Part shown: piece after piece, positions 8,152 to 16,700 of the stretch | How the letters are laid out: each line of letters starts with the position of its first letter | Position numbering within the stretch: position 1 is the stretch's first letter | Source of the DNA: Clostridiaceae bacterium BRH_c20a | GTDB lineage: Bacteria > Bacillota > Peptococcia > Peptococcales > BICA1-8 | Direction of reading: 5' to 3' | DNA: 64,000 nt | Assembly: GCA_000961765.1 (NCBI GenBank) | Contig: LADT01000035.1 | Location: 1 to 64,000 of the forward strand | Made by a program: the position numbers and the translations under genes | Notes under the pieces: generated by a model | Told to the model about the DNA's origin: nothing | Databases searched by the model: none | Seen by the model: only the letters and a program-made list of their open reading frames with translations

Positions 8152-9360
8152 CTACAGCATTGCTATCAAACGTGTATTTACTTCTTTAAGGAAATCTCCG
8201 GTATTGACAACTTTTATATTTGAAAGCTCTGCTAGTAAAGCCAAATCTTTGGTCATTACTCCTTCTTCAATGGTTTTAATCGCCGCTTTTTCAAGTTTTT
8301 CCGCAAAATCGGAAAGGGAAGGAATGTCGTCTAATTCCCCACGTTTTTTTAATGCCCCTGTCCAGGCAAACAAAGTTGCCATTGAATTGGTAGACGTCTC
8401 TTTTCCTTCAAGATGCTGATAATAGTGTCTGGTGACTGTACCGTGGGCAGCCTCATATTCATAGTACCCATCTGGCGAGACTAAGACAGAGGTCATCATT
8501 GCCAAACTTCCGAAGGCAGAAGCTACCATATCAGACATTACATCACCGTCATAATTTTTGCATGCCCAAAGCATGCCGCCTTCAGAGCGCATTACTCGAG
8601 CAACTACATCGTCAATTAAGGTATAAAAATAACTAGTTTTTGCAGTTTCAAATCTTTCCTTGTACTCATTATCAAAAATTTCTTGAAATATATCTTTAAA
8701 CCTATGATCATATGTTTTAGAGACTGTATCCTTTGTACCAAACCAAAGATCTGTTTTTTGATCAAGAGCAAAATGAAAACATGCTCTGGCGAAACTTTCA
8801 ATTGACTTATCAAGATTATGCATACCCATGAGAATTCCAGGACCCTTAAAATCAAAAATAGTTTCTCTAAGTACCTCACCATTCTCAGCTGTAAAAACTA
8901 GCTCTGCTTTTCCCGCTCCCGGCACCCGAATTTCAGCATTCTTATAAATATCGCCATATGCATGTCTAGCTATGAAAATGGGTTTGGTCCATGACTGCAC
9001 AAAAGGCTTGATGCTGTTTACAGTAATTGGCATGCGAAAAACAGTCCCATCTAGTATTGCTCTAATTGTCCCATTAGGACTTTTCCACATCTGCTTTAGG
9101 TTGTACTCTTTTACCCTTTGAGCGTTAGGAGTAATACCCGCACATTTAACTGCAACGCCATATTTTTTTGTTGCCATCGCGGAATCTATCGTTACTTGGT
9201 CATTAGTTTCATCACGGTTTTTTAATCCAAGATCATAATACTCCGTTTTTAAATCAATGTATGGTTTTATCAATATCTCTTTAATTGAATGCCAGATGAT
9301 CCTGGTCATCTCGTCTCCATCCATCTCAACTAAAGGTGTTTTCATTTTAATCTTTTCCAT
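8152..9360 (-). CDS. icd: Isocitrate dehydrogenase, NADP-dependent (type II)
   Basis: 402 residues, the length of the eukaryotic-type homodimeric IDH. It shows [13 protein letters not shown] at the N-terminus, the substrate loop [16 protein letters not shown], and [20 protein letters not shown] with the cofactor-binding region near the C-terminus. It oxidises isocitrate to 2-oxoglutarate and CO2, usually with NADP. The ATG is preceded by GGAGGAAG. It is the last gene of a run that includes aconitase 65 bases upstream, so both likely act on the same carbon flow, from aconitate/citrate to 2-oxoglutarate. NADP preference is inferred from the family. Confidence 0.93.
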   Translation of the reverse strand: MEKIKMKTPLVEMDGDEMTRIIWHSIKEILIKPYIDLKTEYYDLGLKNRDETNDQVTIDSAMATKKYGVAVKCAGITPNAQRVKEYNLKQMWKSPNGTIRAILDGTVFRMPITVNSIKPFVQSWTKPIFIARHAYGDIYKNAEIRVPGAGKAELVFTAENGEVLRETIFDFKGPGILMGMHNLDKSIESFARACFHFALDQKTDLWFGTKDTVSKTYDHRFKDIFQEIFDNEYKERFETAKTSYFYTLIDDVVARVMRSEGGMLWACKNYDGDVMSDMVASAFGSLAMMTSVLVSPDGYYEYEAAHGTVTRHYYQHLEGKETSTNSMATLFAWTGALKKRGELDDIPSLSDFAEKLEKAAIKTIEEGVMTKDLALLAELSNIKVVNTGDFLKEVNTRLIAML

Positions 9361-9424
9361 TATATTACTTCCTCCCTTAAATATATGCTAGTTTTAAGTT
9401 CCTCGTTTAAAAATATCAATTACC

Positions 9425-11350
9425 TTAATTATTTTGCTTTTTCATCCAGTTTAGTGTACCGCCCCCGGAAAGTACACTTCTTTGTCTAACTGAAAGAAGC
9501 AATTTTGCTGCAAATTCTTTTCCTGAGGTTAAATTCTGAACAAGTAAGACTTCATCGCCGTTTTCAATTGCTGTCTTAATACCATTAATAGCCAGTTGAT
9601 CACCTTGAGCAATGGTATCATATATGCTGGAATCAACTAAAATAAGAGGTACAATGCCGAAATTTACTAGGTTATCATAATGAATCCTTGCGATAGATTT
9701 GGCTATGACCGCTTTCACGCCAAGATACATGGGAGCTAAAGCAGCATGTTCCCTGCTAGAACCCTGACCATAATTTTCGCCGCCCAAAACGATACCGCCG
9801 CCTTTTTCTTTGGCCCGTTGGGCAAAGCTTGGATCAATAGGTTCAAATACATACTCGGCCATTGCCGGAATGTTGGACCTAAGGGGAAGAATCTTCGCTC
9901 CGGCAGGCATAATATGATCGGTAGTAATATTGTCTCCTACTTTCAAAAGTACTTCACTCTTTAGATTACTCTCCAGCTCATCCTTAAGGGGTAGGGCTTT
10001 AATGTTTGGTCCGCGTCGAATTTCCTTATTATTAAATTCAGGGAATATAAACATACTGTCATCAACAGCAAAATTCTTGGGTATTGTAACAACCACAGTT
10101 TCACCTAAACTTCTTGGATCAGTCATTATTCCAGTAATAGCACTAGCGGCAGCTGTTTCCGGACTGACAAGATAAACCTGTGCATCTTTAGTTCCTGTAC
10201 GTCCTTTAAAGTTTCTATTAATGGTCCGTAAAGAAACTCCTTCCGATTTAGGCGACTGCCCCATGCCAATACATGGACCGCAGGCGCATTCTATTATCCG
10301 TGCACCGGACTTAATTATTTCCGCTAAGCTCCCGTTATCTGCCAACATTTGAAATACTTGTCTTGAGCCGCACGCAAGAACAAGACTAACATCTGGATGA
10401 ACTTTTTTCCCCTTAAGTATCGAAGCTACTTTCATCAGATCTAGATAGGAAGAATTTGTGCAACTTCCGATCACTACCTGGTTGATTTCCATCCCTTCCA
10501 GTTCTTTAACGGACCTTACATTATCCGGACTATGGGGACATGCTGTCAATGGTTGTAATTCACTCAAATTTATTTCCAACTCTTGATCATAAATAGCATC
10601 ATCGTCTGCTGCAAGCGGTTTCCACGCTGCTTCCCGGTTCTGAGCTTTTAAGAATTCAAGAGTAATTTCATCACTTGGGAATATAGAAGATGTCGCTCCT
10701 GTTTCAGCGCCCATATTGGTAATAGTTGCCCGCTCAGGTACACTAAGAGTTTTTACACCATCTCCGGTATACTCTAAGACTGCTTTCAGACCGCCCTTAA
10801 CCGAAAGTATTCTTAGCACTTCCAAGACAATATCTTTTGCACTTGCCCATGGTGCCAGTTTGCCAGTCAATTTAACATTGATGATTTTGGGCATAGTCAT
10901 ATAAAATTGACCACCACCCATAGCCACGGCCACATCCAAGCCACCTACTCCTATTGCCAACATACCCAGACCACCCACCGTCGGGGTATGGCTATCTGCA
11001 CCCAACAGAGTTTTTCCCGGTTCAGCGAAACGTTCTAAATTCACCTGGTGACAAATGCCGTTTCCCGGTCTGGAATATATTACCCCAATGTTGGAAGCCA
11101 TATCCTGCAAAAAAACGTGGTCATCAGGGCTCTCAAAACCAGTTTGCAAAGTATTATGGTCTACATAAATCAAACTTTTTCCAGTCTTTACTTCTGGAAT
11201 ACCCATTGCTTCAAACTGGAGAAATGCCATGGTCCCGGTGGCATCCTGAACTAAAGTATGATCAACTTTGATTCCGATCTCCTCACCTACTCTCATTTTT
11301 CCAGTAACTAAATGTTCTTTAATAATTTTTTGTGCAACTGTTAAACCCAT
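9425..11350 (-). CDS. acnA: Aconitate hydratase
   Basis: 641 residues, the short aconitase form common in anaerobes and thermophiles. [4Fe-4S] ligands are visible: Cys in VIGSCTNSSYLDL, and two Cys in IECACGPCIGMGQSP. The N-terminal active-site region has DHTLVQDATGTMAFLQFEA and HQVNLERFAEPG with LGADSHTPTVGGLG. The swivel domain at the C-terminus contains ENYGQGSSREHAA. It interconverts citrate, cis-aconitate and isocitrate. The start ATG follows TTGGAGGTGC. Placement between the fumarate-reductase-like genes and icd puts it in a tricarboxylate route rather than a full citric acid cycle operon, as no citrate synthase is nearby. Confidence 0.93.
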   Translation of the reverse strand: MGLTVAQKIIKEHLVTGKMRVGEEIGIKVDHTLVQDATGTMAFLQFEAMGIPEVKTGKSLIYVDHNTLQTGFESPDDHVFLQDMASNIGVIYSRPGNGICHQVNLERFAEPGKTLLGADSHTPTVGGLGMLAIGVGGLDVAVAMGGGQFYMTMPKIINVKLTGKLAPWASAKDIVLEVLRILSVKGGLKAVLEYTGDGVKTLSVPERATITNMGAETGATSSIFPSDEITLEFLKAQNREAAWKPLAADDDAIYDQELEINLSELQPLTACPHSPDNVRSVKELEGMEINQVVIGSCTNSSYLDLMKVASILKGKKVHPDVSLVLACGSRQVFQMLADNGSLAEIIKSGARIIECACGPCIGMGQSPKSEGVSLRTINRNFKGRTGTKDAQVYLVSPETAAASAITGIMTDPRSLGETVVVTIPKNFAVDDSMFIFPEFNNKEIRRGPNIKALPLKDELESNLKSEVLLKVGDNITTDHIMPAGAKILPLRSNIPAMAEYVFEPIDPSFAQRAKEKGGGIVLGGENYGQGSSREHAALAPMYLGVKAVIAKSIARIHYDNLVNFGIVPLILVDSSIYDTIAQGDQLAINGIKTAIENGDEVLLVQNLTSGKEFAAKLLLSVRQRSVLSGGGTLNWMKKQNN

Positions 11351-11403
11351 TGATGCACCTCCAAAATTTTGTTTAAACTTAAAACTAAGTCAGAATTTTT
11401 ATA

Positions 11404-12393
11404 CTATGCGGAAATCTTTTGTGATGGTGAATCTACTACTCTAAATTCTTTTATCCCTTGGCTGGTTCCTCTTTTTTCATCCAACATTTCGATATCGGCT
11501 ACAGATTTTTCGGACATAACTTTAAACCATTGAATAAGTCGACTTAGGAACTTGCGTCCGAAATGGTAGGCAAAATTAATATCAATAACATAGGCAAATA
11601 TGATGTGAAACAATATAAATGCCCCCATCTTTTTTGAATCAATGCTGCCTTCCCCAAACCAGCGCATTATACCAGACACACTGAGTATTGTCATAGTAAG
11701 GAAAATAGTCAAGTACCAATATTTTTGCCCAGAATTATACTCACCCTGGAAGGGACGTTTTTCTTTAGAAAATACGCTGCGCAGTGCCTGAGACCACCAG
11801 GTAATGTCTTTTTGTCCAAAAGAAAAGACTGCTTCTATCATTCGTTTAAAATGATAACGGTCAAAGAAATAAAATAGGAAAGGACACGCTAGCCATATAA
11901 CAGCCCCAGTTTTATGGGCAAAAATAATAATCATCGTGAACGGTTCTAACCACATATCCCGATAATGGTTTAAAGCAATCCCAGTGACGGCCAAAAGCAA
12001 GTAACTAATAGCCATCCACCAATGAACAATTTTTTCTGTCATACGGTGCCTTGTAGCAACTATTTTCAATTTTGAATCCACCTGTGGACAGGTCTGGATA
12101 CAACGGTAACAGCGTATACATGCATCATCCACAATCTGCTCTAGATGTAAGGATGTCCTTTCAGTCTGGTGGTCCACTCTCCCTGCTTCTCTCATTACAA
12201 CGGGACAGGCATCTACACAGTTTCCACATGCTATACATTCCTTTTGGCCTACTATTTCTTCTCCGCCGTTCAAAAGGTTATTGGGAGACATACCGCCGGA
12301 AAGTAAGCGAAACTTTGCAACAGGAGACCAAGCTGTGTCGAGAATCGAATTGATCATTTCTCTATTTTGGGCCAAAGTTTTAAAACCAGGCAC
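11404..12393 (-). CDS. Ferredoxin-cytochrome b fusion, membrane electron-transfer subunit (TcuB-like)
   Basis: The N-terminal 105 residues hold two [4Fe-4S] motifs, CIACGNCVDACPV and CIRCYRCIQTCPQ. The rest is a four-helix cytochrome b of the formate-dehydrogenase-gamma type with candidate haem histidines in VHWWMAISYLLLAVTG, in HKTGAVIWL, and in FHIIFAYVIDINFAYHFG. This architecture (two clusters plus haem-b membrane domain) resembles TcuB, which passes electrons from the tricarballylate dehydrogenase TcuA to the quinone pool in Salmonella. Here it would connect the flavoprotein encoded just upstream to menaquinone. Start is GTG with AAAGGGTG upstream. The soluble ferredoxin end is predicted on the cytoplasmic side. 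Confidence 0.75.
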   Translation of the reverse strand: MPGFKTLAQNREMINSILDTAWSPVAKFRLLSGGMSPNNLLNGGEEIVGQKECIACGNCVDACPVVMREAGRVDHQTERTSLHLEQIVDDACIRCYRCIQTCPQVDSKLKIVATRHRMTEKIVHWWMAISYLLLAVTGIALNHYRDMWLEPFTMIIIFAHKTGAVIWLACPFLFYFFDRYHFKRMIEAVFSFGQKDITWWSQALRSVFSKEKRPFQGEYNSGQKYWYLTIFLTMTILSVSGIMRWFGEGSIDSKKMGAFILFHIIFAYVIDINFAYHFGRKFLSRLIQWFKVMSEKSVADIEMLDEKRGTSQGIKEFRVVDSPSQKISA

Positions 12394-12422
12394 TTAGATC
12401 ACCCTTTCTCAGTTATTACCTT

Positions 12423-14048
12423 TTAGTTATAACTTTTTATTTTCACTGCTTCCCTAGTATAATCCGGTAAGAGAATCGGAGATGTAAGCCCGTTATTGAT
12501 ACCGACTTCATCCAATTGCCGATTGTATTCAGTAATATGGCGCAGAGAAAGTTTTCCTACTTTTACCTTTTTTACATATTCACATGCATTATTTGCACTT
12601 CTGTGACCGAAAACAAAGATATCAAGTAGGGAATTCCCTCCGAGACGGTTGATCCCTTGTACGCCACCGGAACATTCGCCTGCCGCATAAATTCCAGCAA
12701 CGCTGGTTCTCGCATCCGAATCAATTTCCACTCCTCCATTTTGATAATGTTGAGTGGGGAAGATCATAATCGGTTCCTTGCGCACATCTATTCCATACTC
12801 ATTAAACCGGTGCACGATCCCGGCAAACATTCTATCTAATTTACCCGCGTCACCACGAATATTAATGAGAGGGGTATCCAACCAAATACCTTCTTTGCCG
12901 GTAGGAGTTGGGATACCATTACCTCGATCCTTTACTTCACGCAGAATTGCAGATGACACCGTATCCCGTGTTTCCAGTTCGTTAATAAACCTATCCCCGT
13001 TAATGTTAACCAAATGAGAACCATTACCCCGACATGCCTCGGTAATTAATTGCCCCAGCATCTGCTCCGGCCACATAGCACCGGTTGGGTGGAATTGAAT
13101 ATGATCCATATGCAAAAGATTTGCCCCTGCCCGGTAAGCGATAACAAGCCCATCGGCTGTTGCACCGTAATGATTGGTAGTAGGGAAATCACAGGGATGT
13201 AGTCTCCCGATACCTCCTGTTGCCAAGATAACAGCTTTGGCTTTCACGATTAAATGTTCTCCTGTTTCTATATTCTTCAAGATTGCTCCCGCAGATTTCC
13301 CTTCCTCGTCTAAGAGTAATTCAATAGCAGGACAGTATTCTAAAACGGGTATTTTTCTATTATAGAGTTCATCCCTGATTACCCGCATAAATTCAAGGCC
13401 ACTTGTATCCTTGCAGGAATGGACTCTCCTACGTTGTTGTCCACCGGCAAAAGATACAACAAAATCTCCATTGTCATGAGTATCAAACATACACCCCAAG
13501 TCCTTGAGCCATTCCACCATTAATGGAGCATCATGCACCAATGCACTCACTAAATCCTTCTTATTTTTGAATCGTCCGCCACCAATGGTATCCAGAAAAT
13601 GTCTTTCTGGGGTATCATTACACTGGGTGGCCGCGGCAATCCCGCCCTCGGCCATAATTGTATTGGAGTCTCCAATACGTAGTTTGGTAGCTAGTAATAC
13701 ACTAGCCCCTCTTTCCTGAGCAATTAGAGCGGCAGAAACCCCTGCGCCACCACCACCAATAACTAAAATATCAACCTCGTGGTCAATGAATTGTAAGTCA
13801 ATTTTATCTGGCTTTAATGAGCTTTTAGCTTCTAAAAGATCCGCCAGCTTGTTTGTTAACCTTTCTCCTTTGTTCGGACCAACCCGCACTTCTTTTATAC
13901 TATCAGGTCGATAATCGGGATGGCATTCCTTCAACAATTGTTCTCTCTCACTAAAGGATAACCGGGGAATTTCCTGAGTTAATCTAAAAGATCTGGTCTG
14001 TTCCAGTTTTTTTATTGATTCTTGTATTGAAATCGGATAACCTGACAT
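12423..14048 (-). CDS. Fumarate reductase/succinate dehydrogenase-like flavoprotein
   Basis: 541 residues. A Rossmann FAD motif (VIGGGGAGVSAA) starts near residue 96, after an unusual 90-residue N-terminal extension. Residues matching the active site of the family are present: His320 in FHPTG, Arg340 in TEACRGNGS, His434 in QHYQNGGVE, Arg468 in INRLGGNSLL. The histidine that binds FAD covalently in FrdA/SdhA (SHT..AQGGI) is replaced by Asn129 in DSNTIMAEGGI, so FAD should be non-covalent. It probably reduces or oxidises a C4 or C6 unsaturated/saturated acid pair: fumarate/succinate, or aconitate/tricarballylate given the neighbours. SD AAGGGGGA precedes ATG. Confidence 0.82.
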   Translation of the reverse strand: MSGYPISIQESIKKLEQTRSFRLTQEIPRLSFSEREQLLKECHPDYRPDSIKEVRVGPNKGERLTNKLADLLEAKSSLKPDKIDLQFIDHEVDILVIGGGGAGVSAALIAQERGASVLLATKLRIGDSNTIMAEGGIAAATQCNDTPERHFLDTIGGGRFKNKKDLVSALVHDAPLMVEWLKDLGCMFDTHDNGDFVVSFAGGQQRRRVHSCKDTSGLEFMRVIRDELYNRKIPVLEYCPAIELLLDEEGKSAGAILKNIETGEHLIVKAKAVILATGGIGRLHPCDFPTTNHYGATADGLVIAYRAGANLLHMDHIQFHPTGAMWPEQMLGQLITEACRGNGSHLVNINGDRFINELETRDTVSSAILREVKDRGNGIPTPTGKEGIWLDTPLINIRGDAGKLDRMFAGIVHRFNEYGIDVRKEPIMIFPTQHYQNGGVEIDSDARTSVAGIYAAGECSGGVQGINRLGGNSLLDIFVFGHRSANNACEYVKKVKVGKLSLRHITEYNRQLDEVGINNGLTSPILLPDYTREAVKIKSYN

Positions 14049-14060
14049 TTTTATCCCCCT

Positions 14061-14741
14061 TTATAGCTTCTCAAATTCTCGCAGATCATATTTTTTCTTC
14101 AATTCTTCCTCAGATAAACTAGCCAATGCTTTTACAGCCTCGTCAAACATACCCTCCCTAATTTCCTTATTCCGGTCGATAATATGTTTAGGTTTTGGAC
14201 GAACACTTTTTGAAAAATACCTGCGCACAAAAAGAGCAATGTTATATGGAACAAGTTCCCCCGTGCAACGAGAGGCACATAAACCACACATAATACAATC
14301 AAAAGAAAGTTCTGCTGCCTCTTTCCAGTCACCTCTAAGAGCTGCCGCAATATAATCAATGGGCCTGAGGTTCTGAGGGCATGCTTTAACGCAAGCACCA
14401 CAACCAACACACTTTTTAATTTCAGGGTATAATTCTAGTAAAGCCTTAACAGGATTTTCAATTTCATCTAAATCATAAAGTGCTTTCTGAGACGGGAAAT
14501 AAGGAATCTGAGTCAAATACATTGAAGGAATAATTTTAGTCGAACATGCCAATCCAACTTGCAATTTGTAATTGCCAGGTAGCCGATAAAATGTCCCGCA
14601 AGCCCCACAAAATCCTCCTCTACACCCGCAACCCCGTGTAAACTTATACCCAATCCACTCCATAGCCGTCATAATGGTCAGCCCTTCCGGCACTTGATAA
14701 AGCTTGCCCATCACATTAATATCAACCAGTTTTTCTTCCAT
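14061..14741 (-). CDS. Iron-sulfur subunit with 2Fe-2S and two 4Fe-4S clusters (FrdB/SdhB-like)
   Basis: 227 residues from the ATG at 14741, chosen because GAGGAGG lies seven bases upstream; an upstream in-frame start at 14780 lacks this. The N-terminal domain has a 2Fe-2S pattern CGCRGGFCGAC plus LACSTK. The C-terminal domain has CVGCGACVKACPQ and CIMCGLCASRCTG, so two 4Fe-4S clusters rather than the SdhB set of one 4Fe-4S and one 3Fe-4S. It is encoded directly before the flavoprotein and should relay electrons between it and the ferredoxin-cytochrome b subunit. The gene gaps are tiny (about 12 bases), which supports one transcript and one complex. Confidence 0.8.
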   Translation of the reverse strand: MEEKLVDINVMGKLYQVPEGLTIMTAMEWIGYKFTRGCGCRGGFCGACGTFYRLPGNYKLQVGLACSTKIIPSMYLTQIPYFPSQKALYDLDEIENPVKALLELYPEIKKCVGCGACVKACPQNLRPIDYIAAALRGDWKEAAELSFDCIMCGLCASRCTGELVPYNIALFVRRYFSKSVRPKPKHIIDRNKEIREGMFDEAVKALASLSEEELKKKYDLREFEKL

Positions 14742-14798
14742 CGCCCTACCTCCTCGTATAAGATCAATAACTGTAAGCACCTAACCTTGAATCAGATA

Positions 14799-15995
14799 CT
14801 ATTCATCGGTCTTTTTCTTGGATGGTGTTTCCAGCTTCATAGAAACAACCTTTGCACTAGATACATAAACTCGGCCATCCATCAAACGCCGGGCTGTTCT
14901 TGCCAAAGCAGCCTTATGCAAAATAGTATTACCATTGACTTGTTCCACGTCTACCTCAACTTCTAGTTTGCCGGAAGGATGTCCAATACGAATCTGATTC
15001 CTTCGCTTAGCTTCTTCAGATAGTAAATCATAAACAACACTACCCGGAATCTTTGCTGCAGTTCCTGTACATACGGCTCCTGTGACAGCATAAGCCTTAT
15101 GGGGCCTCTGCATGGACATCATTCGTCCTACAATATCAATTTCATCATCTCTGATAATTCTCCCATCGGAAGCGGTATAGGTCTGTGCCTTTGAAACAAA
15201 GCAGATTTTTGGAACTGCAGGGCTAACAGCCTTTGCAATTTTCCAATCGTTTACACAGCCAATTTTTACTGCAAAAATACCACGGATTTCTTCAAGTGTT
15301 TCCGTTAAAATAGAGTTGGCGTTAATCTCATCGGGCAGTTCTGTACCCTTTATTCCTAGTTCCTCCCCACCCACAAAAATCACAGGGTTTGCCGAGTCGA
15401 CAAAAGAAACGGTAAACTTTCCATGGCTGGTTTCAATAACATCCTTGGCACATCCGGTAGGTAGTAGCTTCCCTGTTACTGAACCGGCTGAATCAAGGAA
15501 ATTAAGTACAATCCGAGCACCTGTCCCGGGCACCCCGTCAATGGAAAAGTCGCCATCCACCTTCGGTCTACCATTTTCTACAGGTACTTCCGCTGCAATT
15601 ACTTTTTTGGTATTAGTATTAAATATGCGCACTGTCGTAACAGGCTCCACTGCTGGAATCAATCCTTCATCAATTGCGAATGGACCTACTGCTGAGGAAA
15701 TATTACCGCAGTTACCCGAGTAATCAACGGTAGCATTGAACAAGCTGACCTGACCGAAGGTATAATCTACATCGACCTCAGAACGCCGCGACTTACCGAT
15801 AATGGCCATTTTGCTAGTAAGGGAATCCGCCCCGCCCATTCCATCAATTTGCCTTGGATCTGGGCTCCCGTAGGCTGCAAGTATTACCCGATCCCTCTCA
15901 TCCGGATCATCCGGCAAGTTCTCCGGCCTAAAAACCAAGGCTTTGCTAGTTCCTCCCCGATAGATGGTTACAGGAACACTTACCATATCACTCAT
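14799..15995 (-). CDS. PrpF-family isomerase (aconitate/2-methylaconitate isomerase type)
   Basis: 398 residues of the PrpF family, a diaminopimelate-epimerase-like fold that moves a double bond or cis/trans-isomerises methylaconitate, and in relatives oxalomesaconate. Lys62 in SLTSKMAIIG and Cys96 in DYSGNCGNISS match the family's catalytic Lys and Cys pair (34 residues apart, as in PrpF where they are 73 and 107). Other hallmarks are YRGGTSKA at the N-terminus and GMGGADSLTSK. No methylcitrate-cycle genes (prpB, prpC, prpD) are nearby; instead aconitase and IDH follow, so trans-aconitate to cis-aconitate isomerisation is the most economical guess. ATG is preceded by AAGGAGGGG. Confidence 0.82.
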   Translation of the reverse strand: MSDMVSVPVTIYRGGTSKALVFRPENLPDDPDERDRVILAAYGSPDPRQIDGMGGADSLTSKMAIIGKSRRSEVDVDYTFGQVSLFNATVDYSGNCGNISSAVGPFAIDEGLIPAVEPVTTVRIFNTNTKKVIAAEVPVENGRPKVDGDFSIDGVPGTGARIVLNFLDSAGSVTGKLLPTGCAKDVIETSHGKFTVSFVDSANPVIFVGGEELGIKGTELPDEINANSILTETLEEIRGIFAVKIGCVNDWKIAKAVSPAVPKICFVSKAQTYTASDGRIIRDDEIDIVGRMMSMQRPHKAYAVTGAVCTGTAAKIPGSVVYDLLSEEAKRRNQIRIGHPSGKLEVEVDVEQVNGNTILHKAALARTARRLMDGRVYVSSAKVVSMKLETPSKKKTDE

Positions 15996-16018
15996 AAAAG
16001 CCCCTCCTTTTTGATAAT

Positions 16019-16056
16019 AAAAAAAAGACAGCAGTTAATTAATTTAACTGGCTGTC
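16019..16056 (-). terminator. Terminator-like hairpin between DUF3870 gene and prpF-like gene
   Basis: On minus, arms AGACAGCCAGTTAA and TTAACTGCTGTCT (one bulged base) are followed by eight T. It lies 25 bases before the prpF-like start, so it could end the TRAP-DUF3870 transcript or act as an attenuator for the enzyme genes. Its sequence is related to the hairpin at 19732-19766 upstream of the transporter. Confidence 0.65.
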
Positions 16057-16174
16057 TAATAGTTCTTAACGTTTGATTCTCTCAAACGGTCACATATAGA
16101 ACAGTTAACCTGATTCTTTTTTTGGTCTGCAACCGGCATTCGTCCGCTAAATACAATTATCGCACACGAAACAG

Positions 16175-16513
16175 TTACATCCCCTTATACTTAATATATG
16201 CTCTGTTCAAATCCTTTAATGAAGCAATTATCGCATTTTTTGCCGCACCATGGTAAGTATTAATAATCTCTGAAATTATAGCATCTACTCCATCCTCCAT
16301 ACAGCAACCCACTAAACAATCATGCAAAAAGTTTATTGCCAAGTCCGTAATTAGTGTGCATTCCGCATTAATAATGACTCCATACTTACTGTCAATCTCT
16401 ACAACAACGGCCAGATGTTCATAAGGTCCTTTTGCGGCCATACCCTGGGGTAATGCCGCATGACCTGCCAAAAAAACTGTCTTAGTTCTTATATGGTTCC
16501 CCCCCATTTGCAA
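16175..16513 (-). CDS. DUF3870-family protein
   Basis: A protein of about 110 residues with the DUF3870 pattern: TVFLAGHAALPQGMAAKGPY, then a strand with VVEIDSKYGVIINAECTLIT and a C-terminal helix GAAKNAIIASLKDLNRAYIKYKG. The function is unknown; the family often sits beside TRAP transporters and PrpF-like or amino-acid-metabolism genes, as here. The start is uncertain: TTG at 16513 has no RBS, an ATG lies six bases on, and a strong GGGGGGG (16499-16505) would best serve a start near ATAAGAACT at 16493, where no standard codon exists. Confidence 0.75.
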   Translation of the reverse strand: MQMGGNHIRTKTVFLAGHAALPQGMAAKGPYEHLAVVVEIDSKYGVIINAECTLITDLAINFLHDCLVGCCMEDGVDAIISEIINTYHGAAKNAIIASLKDLNRAYIKYKGM

Positions 16514-16614
16514 ATTTGTTTATACTTCTATAAATCCAATTCTACATAAAACTGGCAAATCCTTTATTGCGTTAGCTATAAACAAAACACATTTTATCTA
16601 ATTAAAGAGTATTC

Positions 16615-16644
16615 GTTCCATGAGTATTGAAATACTCATGGAAC
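16615..16644. other. Strong hairpin between dctM and the DUF3870 gene
   Basis: A 14-base perfect stem (GTTCCATGAGTATT and its complement) with a two-base loop lies 57 bases after the dctM stop. Neither side has a proper T-run, so it may be an mRNA processing or stability structure, or a weak terminator. Confidence 0.55.
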
Positions 16645-16700
16645 TTTAAATACCCCTCAATTTACTTTTTAGTTTATGACAACAAATTTAAGCATTTTCA

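Noticed and set aside
15316-15723. 135-codon plus-strand open frame
   Set aside because: Antisense shadow of the prpF-like gene; composition mirrors the coding strand.
14799-15995. Methylcitrate cycle assignment based on the PrpF-like gene
   Set aside because: prpB, prpC and prpD are absent nearby and aconitase/IDH follow, so a role on aconitate is more economical.
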